Assembly (NCBI GenBank): GCA_904380375.1
Contig: CAJFID010000003.1
Span: forward strand, 1 to 64,000
DNA: 64,000 nucleotides
DNA from: Avimonas intestinalis
GTDB taxonomy: Bacteria > Bacillota > Clostridia > Oscillospirales > Acutalibacteraceae
Direction: 5' to 3'
A model generated the notes under the pieces. It was given only the letters and a program-made list of their open reading frames with translations, was not told where the DNA came from and ran no database searches. How positions within the stretch are numbered: the first letter of the stretch is position 1; the number at the start of each line of letters is the position of its first letter. Positions 41,501-49,172 of the stretch are shown here, one piece after another. The position numbers and the translations under genes are program-made.

Positions 41501-42605
41501 AGACGAATTTGTCGAACGGCCATTTCGGCAGCTTGACAACCACATAGTCTAGCGCCGGCTCAAAGCAGGCGCAGGTCTTGCCCGTGACCGCGTTCTGGAT
41601 TTCGTCCAGCGTATAGCCGATGGCGATCTTGGCCGCCACCTTGGCGATGGGATAGCCTGTGGCCTTGGAGGCGAGGGCGGAGGAGCGGGAGACACGGGGG
41701 TTCACTTCGATCACCGCGTATTCAAAACTGTCGGGGTTTAGCGCAAACTGGCAGTTGCAGCCGCCTTCAATTTTGAGGGCGGAGATGATGTTGAGCGCGG
41801 CGGAGCGGAGCATCTGGTACTCCTTGTCCGCCAAAGTGACCGCCGGGGCGATAACGATGCTGTCCCCGGTGTGGACGCCGACCGGGTCGAAATTTTCCAT
41901 AGAGCATACGGTGATGACGTTGCCGGCGCCGTCCCGCATGACCTCAAACTCGATTTCCTTCCAGCCGGCGATGCATTTTTCCACCAGCACCTGGGTGATG
42001 GGGGAGAGCCGCAGCCCGTTGGCCGCGATCTCCCGCAATTCCTCTTCGTTATTGACGATCCCGCCGCCGCTGCCGCCCAGGGTGAAGGCGGGGCGGATGA
42101 TGAGCGGGTAACCGATGCCCGGCTGGTTGGCGAAGGCTACGGCGTCCTCCACCGTGTTGACCACCAGGGAGGGGATGACCGGCTCGCCGATCGTGAGCAT
42201 GGTGTCCTTGAACATCTGCCGGTCCTCGGCCTTGTCAATGGTCTCCGGGTTCGCGCCTAGGAGCTGCACCCCCTGCTCGGCCAGGAAGCCCTCCTTGGCC
42301 AGCTGCATTGACAAGGTCAGCCCGGTCTGCCCGCCGAGGGTGGACAGCACGCTGTCCGGCTTTTCCTGCCGGATGATCCGTTTGACGGTGTCGAGCGTGA
42401 GGGGCTCAATGTAGATCTTATCCGCCATGGCGTTGTCCGTCATGATGGTGGCGGGGTTGGAGTTGATCAGCACAACCTCCAGCCCCTCTTCCTTGAGGGC
42501 CCGGCAGGCCTGCGTCCCGGCGTAGTCAAATTCGGCGGCCTGCCCGATAACGATGGGGCCGGAGCCGATTACGAGGATTTTGTGAATCGAGGGGTTGCGC
42601 GGCAT
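38544..42605 (-). CDS. carB-dapF: Fusion of carbamoyl-phosphate synthase large subunit and diaminopimelate epimerase
   Basis: One uninterrupted frame encodes 1353 residues. Residues 1 to about 1066 are a complete CarB: start MPRNPSIHKILVIGSGPIV, two ATP-grasp halves (LIIRPAFTLGGSGGGIV and VLLRPSYVLGGQNM), the oligomerisation region between them and the C-terminal MGS-like regulatory domain. From about 1067 a complete DapF follows: FTKMQGCGNDYIYFN, GKMCGNAIRC with the first catalytic Cys, GNPHCVVF and ETWACGTGACASA with the second. DapF turns LL- into meso-diaminopimelate. The junction (IDTANALANALRSRYTQNST then VDINHMRTERRSLHF) has no ribosome site for separate translation. The gene lies between carA and dapL. 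Confidence 0.95.
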   Translation of the reverse strand: MPRNPSIHKILVIGSGPIVIGQAAEFDYAGTQACRALKEEGLEVVLINSNPATIMTDNAMADKIYIEPLTLDTVKRIIRQEKPDSVLSTLGGQTGLTLSMQLAKEGFLAEQGVQLLGANPETIDKAEDRQMFKDTMLTIGEPVIPSLVVNTVEDAVAFANQPGIGYPLIIRPAFTLGGSGGGIVNNEEELREIAANGLRLSPITQVLVEKCIAGWKEIEFEVMRDGAGNVITVCSMENFDPVGVHTGDSIVIAPAVTLADKEYQMLRSAALNIISALKIEGGCNCQFALNPDSFEYAVIEVNPRVSRSSALASKATGYPIAKVAAKIAIGYTLDEIQNAVTGKTCACFEPALDYVVVKLPKWPFDKFVYAKRTLGTQMKATGEVMAIGDSFEQAIMKAVRGAEISLDSLNLPALTALSTDEVRKKLHDCNDERLFVVFEAIKRGVSCEEIHEITKIDEWFLYKLRHLAELERQMARGLTGELYVEAKKYGYPDKVIERISGDKIENPRPAVFKMVDTCAAEFAAETPYFYSTYDEENEAAEFIREHQSGKKTVIVFGSGPIRIGQGIEFDYASVHCVWALKQAGYEVVIVNNNPETVSTDFDTADRLYFEPLTPEDVMQVIRTEQPWGVVVAFGGQTAIKLANFLEAQGVRILGTPADSIDAAEDRERFDALLESHGIKRPKGTTVMCMQDALAAANELGYPVLLRPSYVLGGQNMIIAFCDEDIREYMAIILSHSIKNPVLIDKYLMGIEVEVDAICDGEDILIPGIMEHIERAGIHSGDSIAVYPAWNISGALTQKLIDYTKKLAVSLHTQGLVNIQYVIHENEIYVIEVNPRSSRTIPYISKVTGVPMVDLATRAMLGEKLADMGYGTGLYRVPPYVAVKVPVFSFEKLIDVDTHLGPEMKSTGEVLGIGKTLDEALYKGLVAAGYRMEKNGGVLITVRDTDKVEITDTARRYAELGFTLYATHGTAAALREAGLSVIPVSKLHETDGQDENILELLESGQLQYIISTSSKGRLPSRDSVKIRRKAVELAIPCLTSIDTANALANALRSRYTQNSTELVDINHMRTERRSLHFTKMQGCGNDYIYFNCFEQEMISPESLAVYLSDRHFGIGGDGVVLICPSDVADAKMRMFNLDGSEGKMCGNAIRCVGKYLYDHGMVPKTSMTIETLSGIKSLTLYLQNGKVDSVTVDMGAAELDPAKIPVKLDGDRVVNRTVTIGGREYAVTCVSMGNPHCVVFCDPKVPLDTLKLEELGPQFEFDPLFPERVNTEFVTVLGRTSLKMRVWERGSGETWACGTGACASAVAAVLNGYCLPDEDITVKLKGGDLMIRYTGDTVYMTGKAAKVFEGDVEI

Positions 42606-42691
42606 AGGGGACCATCCCTTTCTTTATTGTAAGAATCGTCCGGCGGGAAGGAACAGGAGGAAGCAAAGGGCCAAAAGGCGAATGCTCCCGT

Positions 42692-43783
42692 TCAGCGCCC
42701 GCGGCATTGGTCAATCATGGCGATAAAGCGGTCAAAAAGGAAGGAGGTATCCTGCGGCCCGCCGCACGCCTCCGGATGGAATTGGACGGAGAAGGCCGGC
42801 ATATCGCGGTAGGCAATCCCTTCCGAGGTGCCGTCGTTGGCGTTGGCAAAGCTCAGCCGCGCATTCTCCGGCAGGGAGTCGGTGACCACCGCATACCCGT
42901 GGTTTTGGCTGGTGATGTACACCCTCCCGGTTTCGGTGTCCCGCACTGGCTGGTTGGCGCCGCGGTGCCCGTACTTGAGCTTCGCCGTCTTCGCCCCCTG
43001 GGACAGGGCGAGGAGCTGGTGCCCTAAACAGATGCCGAACAGCGGGAGCTTCCGCTCGCACAGGCGACGCAGTTCTTCAATGATCGCTGTGTTTTCGGCC
43101 GGGTCGCCCGGGCCGTTTGAGAGCATCACCCCGTCCGGCGCCATGGCGGCGATCTCTTCCGCTGTAGTCCCGGCCGGGACGGTCGTCACCGCGCAGCCGC
43201 GCTTTTCCAGCTCCCGCCGGATGTTTGCCTTGGCCCCGAAGTCCCATAGCACCACCCGGCGCTCCCCGCTGCCGGAGGGGGGGACCGGTTGCCGGCAGGT
43301 GACGGCGTTTACGGCGTTTTCCACCTTATAGCCGGCCAGGGAGGCGAGGCAGGCTTCCGCCTCCTGCTTAGAAGAGATGATCCGCGCGTTCATCACCCCG
43401 TACTCCCGGATGATCCGGGTCAGCGCGCGGGTGTCCAAGCCGTACAGGCCGACGATTCCGGCCGATTCTAAAAAAGCGCCAAGAACACCCTCGCTCCGGA
43501 AGTTGGAGGGCTCTTGACACTGTTCTCTCACAATATAGGCTTTCAGCGCGGGGGAGGCGCTTTCAAAATCCGACGGGATCACGCCGTAATTGCCAATGAG
43601 GGGAAACGTCTGAACAACGATCTGCCCATAATAGCTTGGATCGGTCAAGGTTTCCAAATAGCCGGTCATCGCGGTGGTAAATACGATTTCGCCGGTCACG
43701 TCGCCTGAGGCGCCGAACCGACGGCCTTCAAACACGGTCCCGTTTTCAAGGACCAGGTAAGCCTTTTGTCCGCTTCTGCCCAT
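42692..43783 (-). CDS. carA: Carbamoyl-phosphate synthase small (glutaminase) subunit
   Basis: CarA hydrolyses glutamine and channels ammonia to CarB for carbamoyl phosphate, the precursor of pyrimidines and arginine. The 363-residue protein begins MGRSGQKAYLVLENGTVFEG, has the N-terminal CPSase domain (GEIVFTTAMTGYLETLTDPSY, CQEPSNFRS) and a class I glutamine amidotransferase domain with nucleophile Cys in PLFGICLGHQLLA and His-Glu in VQFHPEACGGP. ATG 43783 is chosen by homology with AAAGGA upstream; the frame is open to 44110, but that part covers the leader and promoter. carB-dapF follows after 86 nt. Confidence 0.95.
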   Translation of the reverse strand: MGRSGQKAYLVLENGTVFEGRRFGASGDVTGEIVFTTAMTGYLETLTDPSYYGQIVVQTFPLIGNYGVIPSDFESASPALKAYIVREQCQEPSNFRSEGVLGAFLESAGIVGLYGLDTRALTRIIREYGVMNARIISSKQEAEACLASLAGYKVENAVNAVTCRQPVPPSGSGERRVVLWDFGAKANIRRELEKRGCAVTTVPAGTTAEEIAAMAPDGVMLSNGPGDPAENTAIIEELRRLCERKLPLFGICLGHQLLALSQGAKTAKLKYGHRGANQPVRDTETGRVYITSQNHGYAVVTDSLPENARLSFANANDGTSEGIAYRDMPAFSVQFHPEACGGPQDTSFLFDRFIAMIDQCRGR

Positions 43784-44454
43784 TCTCGCATCAATCCTTT
43801 CCAGAGGAGGGGCGGCCGATCCGCATTTGCCGCGGAAATCCTGCGTTCCACCTGCCGGGAAATCGGCCGGAGAGGCTGTGCCGTCCGCTTTCCTGCCGCC
43901 GGCCGGAAGGGATTCCGCAGCGCCCCGCCTTTCCCAGGCATTCCCGCCGCCGGACAAGCCCTTTTGAGAGGCGGTCCTTTCAGGCAGGGGGTTCTCTGAC
44001 AAAAAATTATACTGTGTTTTTGCAGGATTGTAAACCATAAATTGCAGGAAAAATGAAAAAACCACGAAAAAACTAAAATTCAAAGGGAAATTTAACTCTT
44101 TGCTATGCATTCAATGCTTTTAATGGTTTCCATGACGTTCCCTTTGGGGATGATCGGCCCGGGCGCATGCAGGATGCGGCAAACCGATGGATTTGGTGCT
44201 GGGCCGCCGGAGGAGGAACGGCGCCTTGCATTTCCGCATCCGCCTTACCAAGCCATGCCGCGGCTTTCCTCTTCGTAGTTTCAGAAAGCGAAGGGATTTG
44301 CAGAATTTTTCCTCTTTTTTCGCGCAGTTTTTTGCCTGCTTTGGGAGATACTGAACTGTAAAGCCCGTCCGGCGCCTCTTTTCAAAGCCGGACGCCGCCA
44401 GCGCGCGGGAAACGCGGAAAAGACGGAAAACATACGGAAAGGCAGGCAACCACA
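43784..44454. other. Car operon leader and intergenic region
   Basis: The first 215 bp form the untranslated leader of the car operon (minus strand). It is GC-rich with several possible hairpins; I saw no clear PyrR-binding loop or arginine box. Beyond the promoter at 44006-44034 the region to 44454 has no supported gene and presumably carries the promoter of the Rieske oxidoreductase, which I could not place with confidence. Confidence 0.45.
44006..44034 (-). promoter_or_regulatory. Promoter of the carA-carB/dapF-dapL operon
   Basis: On the minus strand TTTACA (44029-44034) and TATAAT (44006-44011) are spaced by 17 nt. Transcription would start near 43999, about 215 nt before carA. Confidence 0.8.
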
Positions 44455-45942
44455 ATGAAATCCATTTGGCAGTTGGAAAAGCGGCCGCCCATCCCGAAGC
44501 CGGAGCCGCTGAGGGGGAGCAGCCGCACGGATGTGGCGGTGATCGGCGCGGGGATGGCGGGGATTCTGACCGCGTACGAGCTCAAGAGGCGGGGAGCCCG
44601 CGTCGTCGTGTTCGACCGGGGAAAAGCGGGAGGCGGCGTCACCGCCGGAACGACGGCAAAAATCACCTCCCAGCACCGGCTGATTTATGATCGCCTGATT
44701 GCCGGCTTTGGAGAGGAAAAAGCGGCGCAGTATGCCCAGGCCAACCAGCGGGCCATCCGCCAATACGCGGTGCTGGTCAAAGCAAAGGGGATTGACTGCG
44801 CCTTTGAACGCCGCCCGGCGTTTGTCTACGCGCGGAAGGATGCGAAGGAGCTGGAAAAAGAGGCTGCGGCGGCGGTCCGTCTGGGGATCCCCGCCGCGCT
44901 GACCGACCGTACCGAGCTGCCCTTTTCGGTGGCCGGGGCCCTTTGCTTCCCGGACCAGGCGCAGTTCAGCCCGCTGCGCTTCCTGCACGCCTTGGCGCAG
45001 GAGCTGACCATCTACGAGGATACGCCGGTGTGGAATATAGAAGACGGCGCCGTCTGCTTTCGGGGTGGAAAGCTGCGGGCGCAGGCGGTGGTGATCGCCA
45101 CCCATTTCCCCATCCTCAATTCGCCGGGCTACTATTTCCTGCGGATGCACCAGCAGCGTTCGTATGTCGTGGCCCTTTCCGGCGCTCCCCCGCTCCAGGG
45201 AATGTATATTGACCAGGAGGAGGGCGGTTTCAGCTTCCGGGAGGCGGAGGGGCTCCTCCTGTTCGGCGGGTCGGGCCATCGCACGGGGCAGAATGCGGAG
45301 GGCGGGAACTACGGGCGGCTGCTGCGCCGCGCCGGTTTCCTGTATCCCCAGGCGTCCGTGCGCACCATGTGGTCTACCCAGGACTGCATCACGGCCGACG
45401 GCGTGCCCTTCATCGGGGAGTACGCCCCGTCCATGCCCCATGTGTTTGTGGCCTGCGGCTTTAACAAATGGGGGATGACCGGCGCGATGGTGGCTTCCTC
45501 CCTGCTGGCCGACCGGATTACCGGGCGGGAGAATCCTTTTGCGCCGGTATTTTCCCCCCGCCGGTTCCCAGTGCGCGCCTCGGCGGGGCAGCTGATGGAG
45601 GATGGTGCGCAGTCGGCGGCGGGCCTTACCCGCCAGGCCCTCCATCTGCCGGGCCGAACGCTGGACAGCCTCTCTCCCGGCCAAGGGGGGCTGGTGCGGT
45701 ACAACGGCAAAAAGGTCGGTGCTTATAAGGACGAGCAGGGACGGGTGTACCTGGTTTCCAGCCGTTGCCCCCACTTGGGCTGCGAGCTGCAATGGAATCC
45801 GGAGGAAAAAACCTGGGACTGCCCGTGCCACGGCTCCCGCTTCGACTTCCGGGGCCGTCTGCTTGATACGCCCGCCCGCCGGGGCCCGGTAAACCGCCGC
45901 AAGGCGGCCGCCAACGGGACGGTGAGGAATAAGGAAACCTGA
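44455..45942 (+). CDS. FAD-dependent oxidoreductase with C-terminal Rieske [2Fe-2S] domain
   Basis: This 495-residue fusion has an N-terminal DAO-type flavin domain with the dinucleotide motif VAVIGAGMAGILTAYEL at about residue 27, VVVFDRGKAGGGVTAGTT, and the FAD-binding end MPHVFVACGFNKWGMT. It is followed (about 410-495) by a Rieske domain with cluster ligands CPHLGC and CPCHGSRFD. This architecture is known from many Firmicutes and others; the substrate is not established. The Rieske part suggests electron transfer to or from the flavin centre. AAAGGCAGG lies upstream of ATG 44455. There is no signal peptide, so it is cytoplasmic. Confidence 0.9.
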   Translation: MKSIWQLEKRPPIPKPEPLRGSSRTDVAVIGAGMAGILTAYELKRRGARVVVFDRGKAGGGVTAGTTAKITSQHRLIYDRLIAGFGEEKAAQYAQANQRAIRQYAVLVKAKGIDCAFERRPAFVYARKDAKELEKEAAAAVRLGIPAALTDRTELPFSVAGALCFPDQAQFSPLRFLHALAQELTIYEDTPVWNIEDGAVCFRGGKLRAQAVVIATHFPILNSPGYYFLRMHQQRSYVVALSGAPPLQGMYIDQEEGGFSFREAEGLLLFGGSGHRTGQNAEGGNYGRLLRRAGFLYPQASVRTMWSTQDCITADGVPFIGEYAPSMPHVFVACGFNKWGMTGAMVASSLLADRITGRENPFAPVFSPRRFPVRASAGQLMEDGAQSAAGLTRQALHLPGRTLDSLSPGQGGLVRYNGKKVGAYKDEQGRVYLVSSRCPHLGCELQWNPEEKTWDCPCHGSRFDFRGRLLDTPARRGPVNRRKAAANGTVRNKET

Positions 45943-46100
45943 CGGCCGCCGTCGTTTGCCTAGGCGTCGGGATATCCCCTCGGAGGGGAGGAGAGCGGCA
46001 ACCAAGGCGCCGTAACGGTACGGACGCCGTGTTGGGGGACCTCCCGCTTTTCCAAAGCGTCGGGGCGGGATTTCCCTCTCATAAGGGAGGAAAATCCCCC

Positions 46101-46129
46101 TTCCCAACCCGGCGGGAGTATGGTATACT
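46101..46129 (+). promoter_or_regulatory. Promoter of the ABC-F gene
   Basis: TTCCCA and TATACT are spaced by 17 nt and the -10 is extended (TATGG before it). The leader would be about 105 nt. Confidence 0.6.
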
Positions 46130-46240
46130 ACCTCCTTAGCAGTGCTTTTGCCGGGGAGCCGCGGCGCGGGAAAGCCCGCTGCGGCCGGCAGAGCGGCTTT
46201 TCGGCCCTCCGGGGCTGTATATCGCGCAATGGAGGAACTT

Positions 46241-47842
46241 ATGATTACCGTTTCCGACCTCAGCCTGCAGTTCGGCGGGCAGAACCTGTTCACCCATGTC
46301 AACCTCAAATTTACCCCGGGCAACTGCTACGGGGTCATCGGCGCGAACGGCGCGGGGAAATCAACGTTCCTGCGGATCCTTTCGGGCGAGCTGGAGCCGT
46401 CCTCCGGCGAGGTGGCGGTTGACGCCAAAACCCGGATGTCGGTGCTCAAGCAGAACCACTTCGCCTATGACGACTATACGGTGCTGGATACCGTGATCAG
46501 CGGGAACCCACGGCTGTATGAGGTGATGAAGCAGAAGGACGCCCTCTATGCCAAGGAGGATTTTTCCGAGGAAGACGGCAACCTGGCCGCCGAACTGGAA
46601 AGCGAGTTTGCCGAGCTGAACGGCTGGGACGCCGAAACCGAGGCGGGGCGGATCCTGCAGGGGCTGGGCCTCAGCCAGGATCTGCTGTATCTGCCGATGA
46701 ACACCCTGACCGAAAAGCAGAAGGTCAAGGTGCTGCTGGCCCAGGCCCTCTTCGGACAGCCGGATATCATCCTGCTTGACGAGCCGACCAACGGTTTGGA
46801 TATCCCTTCGATTGACTGGCTGGAGGATTTCCTCCTGGAGTACGAGGGGACCGTGATCGTGGTTTCCCATGACCGTCACTTTTTAAACAACGTCTGCACT
46901 CATATTGTGGATGTGGATTATAACAAGATCAAGATCTACGTCGGCAATTACGATTTCTGGTATGAATCCAGCCAGCTGATGCAGCGCCTGATCCGGGACC
47001 AGAACCGCAAGGCGGAGGAAAAGATCAAGGAGCTCCAAAGCTTTATTGAGCGGTTCGCCGCCAACAAGTCTAAATCCAAGCAGGCGACCAGCCGGCGCAA
47101 GCTGATTGAAAAGCTCACGCCGGAGGAGATGCCCGCTTCCTCCCGCCGGTATCCCTTCGTCTCCTTTACAATGGACCGCGAGGCGGGCAAGGAGATCCTG
47201 AGCGTTGAGGGGATTTCCAAAACCGTGGACGGCGTGAAGGTGCTCAACAACGTCTCTTTCCGGGTGAATAAAGGGGACAAGATCGCCTTTGTCGGGGAGA
47301 ATGAGATCGCCAACACCACCCTGTTCCGCATCCTGATGGGGGAGCTGGAGCCGGACGGGGGCAGCTACAAATGGGGCGTCAGCACGTCGCAGTCCTATTT
47401 TCCCAAGGACAACACGCCGTTTTTTGAGGGCTGCGATTTGACTATCTTGGAATGGCTGGCGCAGTATTCCTCCGATCCTCACGAATCCTACCTGCGCGGC
47501 TTCCTGGGCAAGATGCTTTTTTCCGGGGACGATGTGCTCAAGCCGGTCAGCGTCTTGTCCGGCGGCGAGAAGGTGCGCTGTATGCTGTCCCGCATGATGC
47601 TGTTCGGCGCGAACGTCCTGCTGCTTGACCAGCCGACCAACCATCTGGACCTCGAATCCATCACGGCGGTCAACAACGGGATGATCGACTTCAAGGGGAA
47701 CATCCTGTTTTCCTCTTTTGACCACCAGTTTGTCCAGACCATCGCCAACCGGGTTATTGAACTGACGCCGGACGGCCTGCTTGATAAGACGATGAGCTTT
47801 GACGAATTCCTGGAATTCAAAAAGGCCAACGGGCTGATGTAA
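46241..47842 (+). CDS. ABC-F family ATPase (YbiT-like) with degenerate second site
   Basis: This 533-residue soluble protein has two ABC domains joined by a charged linker (about 240-310), as in ribosome-acting ABC-F translation factors. The first domain has Walker A GANGAGKST, Walker B ILLDEPTNGLD and SHDRHFL. The second has VGENEIANTT where the Walker lysine is lost, LLLDQPTNHLD with Gln in place of the catalytic Glu, and SSFDHQF with the switch His changed, so it probably binds ATP poorly or does not hydrolyse it. The signature LSGGEKVRCMLSRM is intact. ATG 46241 follows GGAGGAA closely. It is more likely a YbiT/YkpA-type housekeeping protein than an antibiotic-resistance ABC-F. Confidence 0.9.
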   Translation: MITVSDLSLQFGGQNLFTHVNLKFTPGNCYGVIGANGAGKSTFLRILSGELEPSSGEVAVDAKTRMSVLKQNHFAYDDYTVLDTVISGNPRLYEVMKQKDALYAKEDFSEEDGNLAAELESEFAELNGWDAETEAGRILQGLGLSQDLLYLPMNTLTEKQKVKVLLAQALFGQPDIILLDEPTNGLDIPSIDWLEDFLLEYEGTVIVVSHDRHFLNNVCTHIVDVDYNKIKIYVGNYDFWYESSQLMQRLIRDQNRKAEEKIKELQSFIERFAANKSKSKQATSRRKLIEKLTPEEMPASSRRYPFVSFTMDREAGKEILSVEGISKTVDGVKVLNNVSFRVNKGDKIAFVGENEIANTTLFRILMGELEPDGGSYKWGVSTSQSYFPKDNTPFFEGCDLTILEWLAQYSSDPHESYLRGFLGKMLFSGDDVLKPVSVLSGGEKVRCMLSRMMLFGANVLLLDQPTNHLDLESITAVNNGMIDFKGNILFSSFDHQFVQTIANRVIELTPDGLLDKTMSFDEFLEFKKANGLM

Positions 47843-47845
47843 CAG

Positions 47846-47880
47846 AACGGCGCCGCTTTGAAAAGCGGCGCCGTTTGACC
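47846..47880 (+). terminator. Terminator of the ABC-F gene
   Basis: A 13-bp GC-rich stem (47846-47858 with 47863-47875) lies 3 nt after the stop and is followed by TGACCTTTCTGCTTTT. Confidence 0.75.
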
Positions 47881-47987
47881 TTTCTGCTTTTGAAACAGCT
47901 ATGCGGAGCCGTCGGCGGTCGTTTCCCTGCGCTGCACGCCGGGAACATCTGCCCCCTTAGACGACTTATGCCCGCGGTTCCGAAATG

Positions 47988-48665
47988 TCAAGAATATCGC
48001 TTATAAAGGCGTAGGGCCTTGTCAAAATAAGCGCGAACGTTTCCCTTTTCCTCTGGTTTGGCGGTTTTCTCTGCCTGCCGGTAGATGGCTTCCAGCGCCT
48101 CCGCCTGTTCCATCGGCGGATTCATCGTCAGCCATTCGGGCGGAACCCAGTTTTCCGCAATATCGTAGGCAACCGAGGAATTGTACGCTTTGCCGTCTTT
48201 GTCCAGCATATCTACGTTGCCTACCGTAGCGATATCCATCGTCATCTGAAGCCGTTGGACGGCGCCGTCTAAGGCGCTCCGTCCATTTTTGGCGGTTACG
48301 CCCAGCATACTGCGGAATTCATGGGTGCCAAGCCCCCGGCCTTCCTTTTTCAGCAGGTTCCAAAAATCCCATTCGTACTGGCTGAGCTTCCCAGCGCTGT
48401 ACCGTTCTTCCATCGTGGACCGGGGGTGGAAGGCGTCCCGAAAGATGGAGTAAAAGCGAGGGGCGATATAACCCTTTTTCCCACCGTAAAAGGCGCCGTG
48501 CGCCAGCCGTTTGTCCTGAGCCGCCCGTTCCTTCCAAAACCAGGGATCCAGCTCCGGGTCCCCGCACCAAACTTGGTTTTCCGGCACAATGTTGATTGTA
48601 AACGGCCCTAGGAAGCCGAGCTCTTCCACCTTTTTCACAAAATCGTCAAATGTCATCCGTTCCAT
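47988..48665 (-). CDS. AlkZ-related protein
   Basis: This 225-residue protein matches what I know of AlkZ-related proteins, a short relative of the AlkZ/YcaQ glycosylases of the HTH_42 superfamily. Typical segments are WCGDPELDPWFWKERAAQD, KKGYIAPRFYSIF, LSQYEWDFWNLLKKEGRG (helix-turn-helix-like) and RSMLGVTAKNGRSALDGAV (winged helix), with the C-terminal ENWVPPEWL. AlkZ proteins unhook DNA crosslinks, but the active-site QxQ motif is not present here, so the reaction is unknown. The ATG at 48665 has GGAGACAAA upstream. It is a single gene. Confidence 0.75.
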   Translation of the reverse strand: MERMTFDDFVKKVEELGFLGPFTINIVPENQVWCGDPELDPWFWKERAAQDKRLAHGAFYGGKKGYIAPRFYSIFRDAFHPRSTMEERYSAGKLSQYEWDFWNLLKKEGRGLGTHEFRSMLGVTAKNGRSALDGAVQRLQMTMDIATVGNVDMLDKDGKAYNSSVAYDIAENWVPPEWLTMNPPMEQAEALEAIYRQAEKTAKPEEKGNVRAYFDKALRLYKRYS

Positions 48666-48866
48666 ATTTTGTCTCCTTTGCAGTCCTTTTTTGATACGGC
48701 GCGGGATTTATCACTCTGTCCAAGTGCGCTCTTGCAAAGTGCACCATTTTTATATGAAAATTACAAGAAGATATTTATAGAAAGCCAGTTGGAAACCAGG
48801 AAAGTTGGATGAGATTCTTTTTTGAGAGCCGGCAGCGCTAAATATGCGCGCCGGAGGGGAAAGCTC

Positions 48867-48895
48867 TTGACAAAAAGAAAAAACAGATCTATAAT
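48867..48895 (+). promoter_or_regulatory. Promoter of the T-box transcript
   Basis: TTGACA at 48867-48872 and TATAAT at 48890-48895 are spaced by 17 nt, a consensus promoter. Confidence 0.9.
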
Positions 48896-48901
48896 CATTT
48901 T

Positions 48902-49128
48902 TCGTATAAAGACGTTTGACGGGAATGAACCGTCCCCGGCGCGGACAGAGAGCGGGCCCCACGGCTGGAAGGGCGCGCGCGCAGGACCGGGACGGAGGCC
49001 CTCCCCGAGTCCCGCTGCGATGAGCGGCGGCGTCTCCCGCGTTAAGGGGTTCAAGCGGCGCGGCCTCGGCCTGCGCAATTTGGGTGGTACCACGGAGCTT
49101 CCGTCCCATTGCGGACGGGAGCTTTTTT
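48902..49128 (+). promoter_or_regulatory. T-box riboswitch leader, probably alanine-specific
   Basis: This is a tRNA-sensing leader. The antiterminator T-box sequence TGGGTGGTACCACGG is at 49081-49095, followed by a terminator (49096-49106 with 49113-49123, one G-U pair) and a T run to 49128. Stem I features include GACGGGAATGAA near 48918 and the AGAGAG element near 48947. GCC (Ala) at 48998-49000, just 5' of a CCCCGAGT stretch, is a plausible specifier codon, in line with alaS downstream. Uncharged tRNA would stabilise the antiterminator and let transcription continue. The next gene is not alaS itself but an S41-like protease gene; alaS follows it. Confidence 0.92.
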
Positions 49129-49172
49129 GTATACAAGAGTGAGCGCCCTATCTGGAAAAGGACGGTGAAGAT

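Noticed and set aside
39407..42605. A separate dapF start at the ATG near 39407
   Set aside because: No Shine-Dalgarno sequence lies before it and the frame is continuous from carB, so a fused product is the simpler reading.
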